From: Eunapius fragilis
Lineage: Eukaryota; Porifera; Demospongiae; Spongillida; Spongillidae
DNA length: 64,000 nucleotides
Direction: 5' to 3'
NCBI GenBank assembly: GCA_963681505.1
Contig: OY811980.1
Location: 2,280,595 to 2,344,594 of the forward strand
This document shows, piece by piece, positions 22,255-33,512 of this stretch. The notes below the pieces were generated by a model that saw only the letters and a list, made by a program, of their open reading frames with translations, had not been told where the DNA came from and made no database searches. The stretch's first letter is position 1, and the number at the start of each line of letters is the position of its first letter. The translations under genes and the position numbers were made by a program.

Positions 22255-22545
22255 TTAGGAAACAAGTAATAAAAACATTCTCCTATACGAGAAGGTTGGT
22301 AGTATATAGGAATCAAAGGTGATGGTGGTGTAAAATGCAAGGGAACAAGGTGATTGAAAAGGAAAAATGTATAGACTTATATTAGCACGCACATTTAAAT
22401 ATGACAACATGTTGCTAATACAGGTCTATTTCATTTGTCCTTTTCAATCAGAAGCCTTGCTCCCTTGCTTTTTCCACCACCATCCCTTTGATTGCTATAT
22501 ACCACCAACCTTCTCGTATAGAGATTGTTTTTATTACTTGTCATA
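22255..22545. mobile_element. Hairpin MITE, copy 4 (diverged)
   Basis: Ends caagtaataaaaacattctc and gtttttattacttg, with ggtggtgtaaaatgcaaggg in the arm. It is more diverged from copies 2 and 3 than they are from each other. Confidence 0.8.
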
Positions 22546-23418
22546 ATTCAGGGCCCGCGGAGAGTGGGGGGGGGGGGGGGGGGGATTTCAGTACTCCTCC
22601 ATGTTAGCAATTAAGTTGTAACACAGGTGGTTTTCCTTCGTAGTTATTCATAGTTATAACGAGCGTATAAATACACAATACTTGATAAGGTAAAATGCAC
22701 AATAATATCGATCTATACAGCCGGGTGATTGGAAAGTCGCGCAAAATGGTATAACTCCAGATTTGAACTTTTAAAGTAACTTTTTAATTTGATTCATGCT
22801 TGAACGAAGCCAAGTTTTCAAGCTACGAGCGGTCGAAAAAGATCTTTCACTAACTGCCTTAGTAGCTGGATTGACCAAGATCAGTTTAAATGTAGTAAAG
22901 TCTGTAACAATTCCGTAACAAGGTACTTTTCACATTGCAAGTATGGCTATCCTCGGGTGCAGGTATGTCGTCTGGTAAAGTATTGCCATCCAATACACGG
23001 TCATCATCTTCGTTCGGCACATCTGCAGTACCACGTGTTTCATTACTCGAATTTTATTAAAAGATTCTGCGGATATCTTTAAGCATGGTTGGATTACTTG
23101 GAAGAACGTAGCTATGCGATATACACTGCTTTTTAAGGAGATTCGCCCATTGCGTATGTATAGCGGACCGACCCGGCAATTAGAGTTCGAATCCATGCAA
23201 ATTATAATCGGTTGGCAGGCTATCTAACACAAGCAATTATATTTAGGAGTTCCCTAGACCTTCGTCAAGCAAACAATCAAGTCACTATAACTTGAGGTGG
23301 TAAAAGAACAAAAGGCGCACCTCCTTGCTTGTATTACGTATTACATGCATAAGTATACTGCGTCGATAATTTATATCGGCAAAAAAAGTGGGGGGGGGGG
23401 GGAGGGCAAGGGGAGCAG

Positions 23419-23450
<32 letters not shown>

Positions 23451-23950
23451 CATAGTAACCGTATGCTAGAACAGGTGGTAAAAAAAATTCATGGGTGCAA
23501 GGTAGTTATAATTAAACTTGCTTGCACTCGTGAAAAATCACGGGCTGACACGGTTACTACGCAACCTCTATAACATGCCCGCAAAATACAAATACTTCAT
23601 GGAATAATTAGTAACTACATGTTTTCGGCCTGTACTATGAGACTTGAGAGTGAACCACCACAATAGCGTTGCTTTAATTTTTACTGCATGTGATGGCCTG
23701 TACAGGCATGTAGGTTTTGTGGCAAGCGTGGTCGCTATTAAAGTACGGGTTGCTATGTACTTTTGTGTGGGACGTGGTCGTTCCTATTGGTTGCTAGGTA
23801 CGCGAACATACCTATAGCAACCAATAGGCGCTAGGCCGAGTATATAAATAAGTTCGTACGTTGGAAATTAAAGAATTTTTTTAAAAATAAATTTGTACGC
23901 GATTTATTAGAGGATAACCTCAAACTTTCCCAAGTAGGAGTGTTCTAATT
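22546..23950. other. Intergenic sequence with G/C homopolymers
   Basis: No exon or element recognised. It contains poly-G at 22567, a G-run/C-run pair at 23391-23450, and AT-rich sequence upstream of the GPCR. Confidence 0.4.
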
Positions 23951-23987
23951 TAATGGCGGAAATTGTTTCCGTATATAACAGCTGGTT

Positions 23988-25043
23988 TTGAACGTAACGG
24001 TACTGTTTATTATTACGGCCTTCTGTAAGACCTATAAACTAGAAACTGTAAATGAACGGGACGGAGATAGACATCCTGATCGGCGTCAACTCGGGTTTGC
24101 CGTCATCGGGTGTCTAGCTTCCCTGTCCGCCGTGATACTCATAGTGATTACCGGGGCCCATCACCAGTACGTCTACCGGCTTCAGCTCTACCTCGCCATT
24201 ATCAGCCTCCTCTTCGCAGCAGCCCTCGGCTTTGAGACCCTGCCGGTGGAAGTACGCGTTGATCCCAATGCCACGGCGACATTAGCGGTGCGAGAGGGCT
24301 GGGCCGACGCCTGTGTCGCTATTGGCTACATCGCTCAGTATTTGGGCTTCGCCAAAGCGTTCTGTGTTTTGTGGATCTGCACCTACGTTTTCATGGTGGC
24401 AGTGTACCAGAGGCAGCTACGGCAACTTAGACATGAGGTCGTCGGGCTGGCACTGGTTCTCACTCTGCCCACATCGATAGCTTGGATACCTATAATCCGC
24501 CGATCCTACGGGTTGGACGGTGTGTGGTGCTGGGTTAAGACCACCTCAGATTACGTCACCACCGCATTTCTGCTCGGACTGTCCAATGGGTTCACTGCTC
24601 TTCTCCATATGGTCGGTTTGATCCTGCTTTTCACTGCAGTTTTCAAGCTTGGCAAGTGGTTCTTCATCACAAAAGGTGACGCGGTTCAACTCCCGTACAG
24701 AATAGCTCTGAAGGAAGTCCTTCCCCTGACGGTGTATCCTTCTATCTATTCCATCGCCAACCTCATCAGCGCAACGAAGAGTATATATGACGTAGCCACT
24801 CACAGCTCAGGTGAGCACAGCTCTACCGCAAATGAGATGGCTGTTATATGCGTCCTCCAAATATTTGTGGTCGCCCTCCCTCTGTCGATCCTCCTGCACC
24901 CAAGAATAAGGGAAAGCATTAGGCACCGGTGCTGGAAGACTGACAGCTTTGGTGGTCACGTAAAGTACTCCCGACAAACGTCATTAACAAACGAACCCAA
25001 TGAGACACAATCTCTAGTGACCAGACCACTAGGGACTGAGTAA
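23988..25043 (+). CDS. cAMP-receptor-like (class E type) GPCR, N-terminal frameshift
   Basis: Intronless seven-transmembrane protein ending at TAA 25043. The open frame has no ATG before transmembrane helix 1; its first codon at 23988 is TTG. TM1 is GFAVIGCLASLSAVILIVIT, TM2 LQLYLAIISLLFAAALGF, TM3 around FAKAFCVLWICTYVFMVAV, and the extracellular loop 2 motif GLDGVWCWV is typical of the cAMP-receptor-like family. TM5-TM7 follow, and the tail carries Ser/Thr clusters. In the neighbouring frame an ATG at 24052 gives MNGTEIDILIGVNSG, an N-glycosylated start that would run straight into TM1 if one base were present in the gggttt run at 24093-24098. This is either an assembly error or a null allele. 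Ligand unknown. Confidence 0.75.
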   Translation: MNVTVLFIITAFCKTYKLETVNERDGDRHPDRRQLGFAVIGCLASLSAVILIVITGAHHQYVYRLQLYLAIISLLFAAALGFETLPVEVRVDPNATATLAVREGWADACVAIGYIAQYLGFAKAFCVLWICTYVFMVAVYQRQLRQLRHEVVGLALVLTLPTSIAWIPIIRRSYGLDGVWCWVKTTSDYVTTAFLLGLSNGFTALLHMVGLILLFTAVFKLGKWFFITKGDAVQLPYRIALKEVLPLTVYPSIYSIANLISATKSIYDVATHSSGEHSSTANEMAVICVLQIFVVALPLSILLHPRIRESIRHRCWKTDSFGGHVKYSRQTSLTNEPNETQSLVTRPLGTE

Positions 25044-25740
25044 TCAACCATTACAATATGTATTTGGAATGCCATTTCGTATCGATTATAATCATATCTG
25101 TAATTTTTATATGTTAAAAAATCTACATTAATTAATGGAAGCTACTATAGCATCATTGGTATAACCAGTGTTAAGTGTGTGGGGAAGGGGTGGGTGGGTG
25201 GGGGGGAGGGGGGGGGGAGTTGGTTGACCAGAGCAGTATTTCAATGCAAACAATTTAGACTGTTTCCATCACTGCATGTGATGTTCTGAACAGATAATTA
25301 TGTTATTTTGTTCCCTCAGTACAGATTTTGTTTTGCCTCTCTTACGCACACATTTTACGACTCGTTTGTCACAGCGGATGTCAATCGCCTTTTTCTGGTG
25401 TCTCCCTAGAAAAAATTCTTGGGACGGTTTGACAAGTCTTAGCAAGTCTTGCCCAGGGCCTTGACAAGGTGTATGAAGGCACATGAAGACTTACCAAGAC
25501 GTTTAAAGATAATATTGTGGCCACATATGAACTCATTAATTAGATTGAACGCATGAGAAAACATTCTTGTCAAGTGCATACGCAGCAGATCGATGCATAT
25601 GATTGTGCATATCTAATGACCGATATACAAGTACTTGAGGTCGAGCCAGCGAGTAATTAAATACATTGTATATGACTAGTTGTTATGTATTAACATATAC
25701 TGAGGGTCTGGTAATTAAAAGTCACGCCAGTCAGAGGTAG
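25044..25740. other. Intergenic, G-rich tract
   Basis: Contains a GGGTGGGTGGGGGG-type run at about 25180-25220; no coding exon recognised. Confidence 0.4.
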
Positions 25741-25940
25741 NNNNNNNNNNNNNNNNNNNNNNNNNNNNNNNNNNNNNNNNNNNNNNNNNNNNNNNNNNNN
25801 NNNNNNNNNNNNNNNNNNNNNNNNNNNNNNNNNNNNNNNNNNNNNNNNNNNNNNNNNNNNNNNNNNNNNNNNNNNNNNNNNNNNNNNNNNNNNNNNNNNN
25901 NNNNNNNNNNNNNNNNNNNNNNNNNNNNNNNNNNNNNNNN
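25741..25940. other. Assembly gap (200 N)
   Basis: Exactly 200 undetermined bases, the length often used for gaps of unknown size. Confidence 0.99.
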
Positions 25941-25941
25941 G

Positions 25942-26046
25942 GAAAACATCGAAAAACTCCGTTCGATGGTACCGTTGTCAGACGTACATGCAGCGATGAA
26001 GACGAAGAGCGAGCTACTTTCCAAAAGCAGCGCCTGGTTCATCTAA
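25942..26046 (+). CDS. Possible 3' end of a coiled-coil protein, cut by the gap
   Basis: Thirty-four codons and a stop directly after the gap: ENIEKLRSMVPLSDVHAAMK, then TKSELLSKSSAWFI. The charged helical composition looks like the end of a coiled-coil protein. Another frame is also open here, so the call is weak. Confidence 0.3.
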   Translation, partial: ENIEKLRSMVPLSDVHAAMKTKSELLSKSSAWFI

Positions 26047-26049
26047 GCA

Positions 26050-27490
26050 GGGCACGGGCTGTCCGAGCTGTTCATCGAGAAGAATTCGAACTGTAACCAG
26101 AGGCGGATTTGGGGGGTGGGGGTGGGGGGGGGGGGGGGGGGGGGGGGGGTAGCGGGGTTGTCATCTGATTTGTAAACATAAATCATGTGAGAAATCATGA
26201 ACTGTTTTTTTTTCCTGCGTGAGAATTGCTAATCTTCCGATGGTTCCACAAGTGACGTCGGCTGCGCCGGAATCTTTTTGGCTTTGTAGAGCATTACAAC
26301 ATTAGGGACTAATGGCACGACAAGGTCGGTGTAACAGGAAAATCTGTCGCCCGGAAATTAAAGGAATTTATGTATCTCACATTTAATGTACATCCTAAGG
26401 AAATTCTGTAGCCAGGTAATACAGTCGCACGCATGCAATATGGAAAGAACATGAAGCGATCTAAGATGCTGTGTCTGCATGGGGCCACTGAATTGGCAGC
26501 AGCTTCTTTCTAAATACAACAATTTATGTTTTAAATTAGCTAAATGTGCACGTGTTGATTCATTCAAGTGGCTATAACACTCGCAGTATGAAGCTAGCCG
26601 GAGTGGTTTGCATGCACCAAGGTGAATGCATTAAGTATAATAAACTTCAATCAGCATTTCGAAACAGATATAACGTTTTTCTATCTAATCCCCTGCATTC
26701 AGTCACTTATACGTTGTCCATTGGTTAATGCGAGCATGCATGCATGGCATTTTCATGCCTAGAAGTATAATTCATGATCGCGAGCAGGGCATGCTTAGCC
26801 AAGGTCAGCCTGCATGGCTGTTGATCCCATTATATACACAAAAATCTACAACTCAGGTGACTTCCAGGTCATATTGGCCTCCCAGTTTGGCTTAGTTGTA
26901 GGGAGTCAGCGCTCTGCATGCATGACTGCTGGCTGCTGCCTAACCCCCCCCCCCCCCCCCCCCCCCCCCCACCCCCTTTGATCATACATTGACCAATCGA
27001 AATAAACTTCATTGAGGAAATACGACTAATTTTAAATAACAAACTGTGATTCTGAAACTTTCCTCACATACTGGATGCATGCATGCATGTGTGTTCTCAG
27101 TATGTAAATATAAGCACTTATAACTTTGTATGCGTTTAACCTTTACAATACATGGCGCACATACGTAACAATACTTTTATAATACTAAACTAAAAACCTG
27201 CTATCAACTACGTTACTTTAAAAATACCTGTTAGGATATTCAGAGTCAAACTATGTCAACAGACCGTGGAGCGCTGCCATCCTTACTTTCCTCCTTTTAC
27301 CCTCGTCACCATGTATCGATACGAGATGTAATATTTATAATTATGTGTGAGACTGATAATTGAGTCGTTTTTAAGGTTACAATTTAGAATTCATTCTGAG
27401 AATACTTGAGTTAAGGTGTAATTGCACAGTAATAATGAACTGATGTAACCAGCCCTAACCTTGGTTGAAAAAACGATGCAACATTATCTG
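26050..27490. other. Intergenic, no gene recognised
   Basis: Contains poly-G at about 26127 and poly-C at about 26943, and many gcatgcatgc words. Nothing else supported. Confidence 0.4.
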
Positions 27491-27492
27491 AA

Positions 27493-29092
27493 ACTGTGTA
27501 AAAAGGGTTGTCGGTATAACATTGTTATACACGCTGTTATACATAATCTGCTATACACATTGCGCATAACTGTCTCACCCGTCAGCTATATACAATATGG
27601 TCTCATAATTAATTGATTTTTAAAACCCACACGTGCGCAATGTCAAGCTTCAAGTGGATTGGAAAAGCAACGTACGTTATACTTCTTCTTGTTTACCTAG
27701 TAGCTTGGCGCTCAATCATACATTACTTCATGATTTCTTCAGTTCAACAAGTCAATAATTATGTACGATGTCAATTTTGTATCTTGCTACCCAGTTGCTG
27801 AGCGTAAGTGCATCTAATTGCGGAAGCTAAGCCCGTAGAGTTTAGTGTACATGTAAGTTTACAGAGTTTTGGTCTGCGCATGTTTTCAATACACCTGTGA
27901 CCTATTTTGTTGTTCTGCAGGTATGTGTCTTCGCCTTTGTATGTATGGTGTGCAACATTTAGAACATCGCACAGGTTGTTTGAAGCCAAGTGTTGTCTTT
28001 CTTACAGGTGACCATAAAAGTGCATGGCCTCACTGTGCATAATGCTTATATCTTGGCAATATGTGGTAAGTTCACCGGGTGCTGTTTTGTGTATGATGTG
28101 CAAGATTTAGAATATCGCACAGGTTGCAATTGTTTGAAGCCAATTTCTTACAGGACGTCCAACATGTGTCCTTAGAGTGCATGGTTCTTTTACCATCTTG
28201 TAAGTTAAATGGGTGCTGCTTTGTGTATGATGTGTGTGCAACATTTAGAAAGTTGTTTGAATCCAAATGTTTTCTCTCTTTCAGGATGCCTACTATAGTG
28301 TCCTCCAAGTGGGGAAAGTTTGCTTTGTGTATGGTGTGCAGCATTTAGAATATCACACAGGTTGAAGCCAAGTGTTGCCTTTCTTATAGGATGTCCAACA
28401 TGGTGTCTGGAGAGTGCATGGTGCTTGTGATGTTTTGGCAATGTGTGGTAAGTTCAATGGGTGATGCTTTGTGTATGGTGTGCAATGTTTGGAATATCAC
28501 ACAGGTTGAAGCCAAGTGTTGCAGGATGTCCACCATGGTGGCTTTAGAGTGCATGGTGCTTTTGGCATCTTGCTGATGCATGGTTAGTTCAATGGGCACT
28601 GCTCTGCTATGTGATGTGCATTAGAATATTTGCACAGGTTCTGAGAGGTCCTTTTGCTTTCTGATTTCATTGCCATGTGCTGGTTAGTTTAGTGGTACTG
28701 TTCTGTGTATGGTGTAGAATATCACCAAGTCATTTGCCAACAGGAGGTGGGTGCATTTCTCTACACACTGGACAAGGGAGCAGATGTGGCATCCACAAAG
28801 AACTAACTTTTATGCTAACGCATCATGCGTGGACTTTGGATATGTTACTGTTACTTTATCAAAAGTTGTGGTTTCCCATAATTGTGTTGCTTGGAAACGA
28901 GGATTATGAATATCACGAGTGCGTTATACTGCGCTGTTATACATAGGTATACTCAATGTTATACTTCTGTTATACTCGGTGTTATACTTTTATTGTTATA
29001 CACACCTGTGTATAGCGTCCCAATACGCAAAGTTATACTGAAGCGTATAACATGTGGATAACAGTACTGTATAACAATGCCTTTTGCACAGT
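27493..29092. mobile_element. Putative DNA transposon with GTTATAC subterminal repeats
   Basis: Ends share an imperfect inverted repeat (actgtgtaaaaaggg at the left; ccttttgcacagt at the right). Inside both ends are clusters of GTTATAC/GTATAAC words: five or so at 27510-27560 and about ten at 28925-29080. Subterminal transposase-binding repeats of this kind are seen in hAT- and P-like elements. No transposase is recognised and no target duplication is clear. Confidence 0.45.
27915..28660 (+). repeat. Tandem array of ~105-150 bp units with splice-site-like ends
   Basis: Five to six degenerate units. Most carry a pyrimidine-rich acceptor-like end (ttcttacag, ctctttcag, tttcttatag), a short body of the form GATGTCCAACATGGTGTC...GTGCATGGTGCTT, and a gtaagttcaatgggtg donor-like end. 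A shared tail is tttgtgtatggtgtgcaaca. Acceptors fall near 28007, 28154, 28285, 28390 and 28524. No conserved peptide is obvious across units. Confidence 0.6.
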
Positions 29093-29094
29093 GT

Positions 29095-29330
29095 GAGCCC
29101 GGGGAGTCCCAGTGATGCCCCGGTCTCATTAATTCAAACTCCACCCCGTGCTGCCGGTCTCGTTGAAACGCCGGCCCAGACGGTCTGTTAGGCGGTTCTC
29201 ACGGCCTATGATAAAGGCCGTGAGAACCGCCTAACAGACCGTCTGGGCCGGCGCTTCATCAAGAGTAACAGGATTAACAACTCCTGGCCGGATTGAATAT
29301 TAATGAGACCGCGGCATCACTGCCGGGGAC
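29095..29330. mobile_element. Foldback element with perfect 39-bp stem
   Basis: Core arms 29169-29207 and 29215-29253 are perfectly complementary around the 7-nt loop atgataa. Outer arms (cagtgatgccccggtctcat and its complement near 29305) continue the symmetry imperfectly. It is adjacent to the right end of the putative transposon. Confidence 0.8.
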
Positions 29331-29990
29331 GTTAGGTGCGTTCTGAAACAGTATAAAATATTTTCTCCATCATCTTCAGTTTTTTCAACTGTCCAATGTT
29401 TATTAATAGTTTAGAAGTGCGTTGTCTATAGTTAGGGTCATCAGACTGAGATTTAATATCATGGAATCAACATTCTAGTTTAAAATTGCATGTTAATGCC
29501 TGTTGAAACACCAGTATTATTTCCAAATGCCTAGCCTCTTGTGTAAGTTTATGACATGTCATTCTTAACTAGAACATTTCTTAAAAGACTAAAACGTTAT
29601 GACTGTTTGAAAATCTGCGGTATGATGATCACATGCAGTTTTTATAACGCGTCTCCGCATAGATCGCCATACAATGTTCTATTGATCTCAGGTTAGAAAT
29701 AAGTTACATGGGAAAAAATCAGTTTTGAAAACCGGTTTTTTATGCTCTTTGCATTGATCTGTTTTGTTTTGCCCGAATTTGAGTCTAAAAAAAAAAAAGT
29801 GAGTAACTTTGTAACCGGCTGGAAAAGCACATGTATTTAATCCAATAAAACTGCCCGAATCAACGAAATGAGAAACCATTCAATGAAGGCATTGAAGTGA
29901 GACGAATGCCATACAAGCAAATAACAACTATCGGCTAACTTTATATAGCTACCGGTTGTGTGTATAAGGGTAATATGCATGGTCATTTTT
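29331..29990. other. Intergenic 3' of the minus-strand GPCR
   Basis: AT-rich, no exon seen. Confidence 0.4.
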
Positions 29991-29992
29991 TA

Positions 29993-30994
29993 CTAATTTT
30001 CAGGCTTTAAGCATGCCCTCTGGTACAGGGACTTGGCGCACGTCTTGACCTTTGTATTCCTCCAAACAACGAGACCGTCGGCGATGGGGACGAGGACATG
30101 CAAATCACTCAGTAGTATGCCCAACAGAGCGATAGGTGAGCCAGCAGCTACGGTGAAGTCTAGTATGCCCTTTGCGGAGACAAAAGTTGTATAGGGCAAC
30201 GTCAGACCAATAACCGAGGCGAGAAGTAGCGCGATCGTCGTCATTGCTTTGGTGTCCTGATTTCGTGTACTGGCTTCACAAGAGCCGCTCATTTCAACAT
30301 TTCCAATCGTTCCGCACGCCAATGTAGTGCGAAGCTTTTTTGCCTTGTAGAACACTATCACATTGAACACTAATGGGAGCAGAATGCCGGAAGTTATTAA
30401 GATGAGTATGTTTACGACGATGTATACATAACAATTGATTTCGGAGCAGTGCACTTGGAATATACATACATAGTCAAATCCATCAAGATTGTAACAGCCG
30501 AAGACTCTTGTGCAGAATACCACAGATGTGGCAACTCCGTACACACTGCCAACAGTGAAGATTACTGCTGCAACCATTGTACTGTGAGGCGAATATTTAA
30601 ACGGAAACACGACTGTACCGAATCGGTCCACACTGAATGCCAGTACGAACGTGAACCGTAAGATCGCTAGGAAAAACATTATCGTTCCCACCACATAGCA
30701 GGATGGCTTTCCAAGTGGCCACTCTCCATTGATCACCGCAACTGTGTAGAAGATACAACGAACGATGCTGTAACAAATGTTCGAAACTGTGAGGACTAGA
30801 TTCATCACCTCGTCCTTCTGATGGAGCGCTTTGTGAATAATCACGACAATCGTGAAGGAGGCATTGAGAATTAGCGATGCTAGTAGTGATGGCATCAAAA
30901 ACGTAATCTGTAGTACAGTCAGCCATGTTGAAAATTTCAATCCCGAAATGAATTCACAACGATCGCTGAGATTGAAACTGTTGGAAGCATTCAT
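29993..30994 (-). CDS. Rhodopsin-like (class A) orphan GPCR
   Basis: Intronless; start ATG 30994 (a GTG three codons upstream is not used as start), giving 333 residues. The N-terminus MNASNSFNLS has N-glycosylation sites. TM1 is about FLMPSLLASLILNASFTIVV, TM2 around NLVLTVSNICYSIVRCIF. Extracellular loop 1 has WPLGKPSC with the conserved Cys at the top of TM3. TM3 ends SVDRF, a DRY variant, then PFKY. Extracellular loop 2 has CIFQVHC. TM6 is LLASVIGLTLPYTTF; TM7 lacks the NPxxY motif (VPIADGLVVW). This fits the divergent rhodopsin-like receptors expanded in sponges. Ligand cannot be inferred. It lies 5 kb from the other GPCR, on the opposite strand and of a different class. Confidence 0.85.
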   Translation of the reverse strand: MNASNSFNLSDRCEFISGLKFSTWLTVLQITFLMPSLLASLILNASFTIVVIIHKALHQKDEVMNLVLTVSNICYSIVRCIFYTVAVINGEWPLGKPSCYVVGTIMFFLAILRFTFVLAFSVDRFGTVVFPFKYSPHSTMVAAVIFTVGSVYGVATSVVFCTRVFGCYNLDGFDYVCIFQVHCSEINCYVYIVVNILILITSGILLPLVFNVIVFYKAKKLRTTLACGTIGNVEMSGSCEASTRNQDTKAMTTIALLLASVIGLTLPYTTFVSAKGILDFTVAAGSPIALLGILLSDLHVLVPIADGLVVWRNTKVKTCAKSLYQRACLKPEN

Positions 30995-31137
30995 CCCGGC
31001 CACGTAGTTTTGATGTTCTTCAGTGGGCTAACAATGAACTTATTGGCGTAAGAAACCATACTACTGCTGTTTGTTATGGGGAGGAGCAGGAAAAATTCCG
31101 CAGCGAGCGAATTTTTTTTTCCAACACGCAGGACAGG

Positions 31138-31240
31138 GGCTGCCGCGATATATCACGAGATGTAGAAGTCTATGCATGATAGCCCGCGATAACCGCGATA
31201 TCATAGACTTCTGCACATCGCGATATATATATCGCCGCAG
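31138..31240. repeat. Imperfect inverted repeat
   Basis: Left ctgccgcgatatatcacgag and agtctatg pair with catagact and tatcgccgcag around 31190. Likely a small MITE just upstream of the GPCR. Confidence 0.65.
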
Positions 31241-33500
31241 CCACTGAGTTAATGTATGATTACGGCTAGGCACAATCCCATTTGCAGCCGTACTTTGATA
31301 GATATATACGTGACAATTTCAGGCCAGTATATAGGGCTGTTGTAACTGGGTCCTAATATATTAATTAAATCTGGAACTATAATACTTAATGTACATTACA
31401 TACTCGGATAAGTTATATGAATCAACAAAAAAAGGGAGTAAAGTGTAGATTTCGAGCTTAGGGCTTTAATTATTAACTTTGATGAATCAAGTTCATTTCT
31501 CTGTGTGCAATTTTGCAAAAGACATCGATCTTTATGAAATTGTAATAAATTTGGAACAACGCTAAAGATTGGACCATTGACGTATGCATGTATGTGTGGA
31601 GGCGCCCCAGTGTGATTGGAACACACTCACATTCACAGGGGTGATAGATATGCGTGTTGAATATCATTTGCAAAGCTTTGGATATGGTTTAATAAATCAG
31701 AGCATTTAATTCATGCATGCGTACTGACTCAGATGTGTCTATCTTGAAGGTGTTAATTCACTACCTTTTACATTTATGCCCCCTACCTCACTTGGAGTTT
31801 TGAGCAACATTCTGTGTCTCTTGATCTAGCAAACTGCCATGAGAGTCAGTAACTTCTGGCAAGGTCACTGCACATGTGGTACAGCCTTCAGCCGCTTTTC
31901 ATTACATGGAGAAAAGAGCTGTCATAGGATTTCCTCAATTTTCTGACCTCTTGTCTTGTGTGCTCTCTTTCCCCCAGCTCCAGATGCACCATTGTAGGTT
32001 TAATTACACCACCATTTTCATCAAATTCTATTTCCCCAGAGTTATTTACTCAGTTGTGTATTTACTATACCGTTTAGTCCAGCTGCTTACCATATAATGT
32101 GCCAAAATTATCCTCAGCTTGCTGGCAATTTGCTATTGGTGGGACTGTTGATGGTCATGATGAAATAGCAAAGGATGTAGCAATGTCCCATTCAAGCAGC
32201 CGAAACCTCTGGCACCATGTAAACAGTAAACTATATAATTGAGAAAGTACATGTGACCTCATTGTCCTGCAGACCTTAACCGACCTCCACTGCACACTGC
32301 CTGCCATGATAATACTTTTGTGTATATTTGGTGAAGTAACAGAAATGTGATCCCTTCAGTCACATGTGTGCAGAGAAACGCAATCTGAGGAGATTAGAAA
32401 AATAGCAACAGTCTGGACGTCTGATACATCAATTAGTGAAGAATTACAAGAAGCTTCAGTAGCAGCCTCAATAAGTCAATTAAGAGAATCCATTGTGGTT
32501 TGTAATATATTCTTTGTGTTGCCTTACCTTATGGAGGCTATGAATATCAATGAAGGGTTCCGACAAACTAAGTAATCATAACATTTGTTTTCCAACTTCT
32601 ATGGTAAATAAAGGGTGGTGCGTGTTGTTGCTTTGATTATCCTATCACTATCACATCCCATATGGCAATGCGGTGAATATCATCTTACTTGGTTTGAGAA
32701 ATGGAAAAATGGGAGGGGATGGGGTGGGGGGGGGGAGAGTTAAGGTTATACCATTGCAAGAAAGAGCTTATGACAACAAAAACCTGGACAATATGAAGTG
32801 GTATGGAATGTCAAAGCTGATATATAATTGGGCACAGAATATTGAAGTGTAAGGTCAGTTGGAACATATGCAGGTTGCTACTATCAAGCATATGCCAGTG
32901 CTAAAGACATGCAGTTCATGCAATTGTTGGTCCAGATAGCAAGTGTGATGTTTTAAAAGCTGTTCCTAGAGTGGGGGCCCATGCAGGTATTACTGATATA
33001 GTCTATGCAATCTTTCTGTGTATGAAAGCTAGTGCGATGCCCATAGAGGCTCTGTTACATGCTAGTTCATTTATGTACTCAGTGGGGCAAGAAGATGCAG
33101 GAGTCATGAACGGTGGCTGAAGTGCTGCCCATCAGATAAGGGATGCCGCCCCTCTTCTTTACCAAGCAGCAATATAATGAGCTATCAGAAGGATAGCGCA
33201 GGGCAAAACATTCATGTAACTGATGACCATGTTGCAGCCACACACCCATCCAAGTCATCAAGGAGCCTATAGCATCTGCCCACCTCCCTTGCAATATGGG
33301 GTCAGGGGTGGATCCTCACACACACACATGCTCCAGCCAACAAATCAGTATCACGTTTTAAAGGAAAGGATCATATTTCAAGGCCAGATGGCTTAATGAA
33401 GCATGCCAATGCTAACGCTGGTGTACAGTATCAAACGAGCATCAAGCATTGCGACCACCTGTGGTTACCTAGACACCACTGCTTCCAAAGGCACTGATGG
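31241..33500. other. Intergenic, unresolved
   Basis: No complete gene. Some protein-like open stretches occur, for example 32366-32575 (+) containing SEEIRKIATVWTSDTSISEE, and a VLKAVPRVGAHAGITDIVYA frame near 32960, which may be worn element remains. Not assigned. Confidence 0.3.
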
Positions 33501-33512
33501 AAAAAAAGATAG

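Noticed and set aside
23988..23990. TTG at 23988 as the GPCR start
   Set aside because: Non-ATG initiation is unlikely in an animal; an ATG at 24052 in the neighbouring frame gives a better N-terminus.
27915..28660. CRISPR-like array
   Set aside because: Units are degenerate, 105-150 bp, with no constant repeat/unique spacer pattern, and the genome is animal.
30995..31003. GTG start for the minus-strand GPCR
   Set aside because: An ATG follows three codons later and fits a glycosylated N-terminus.
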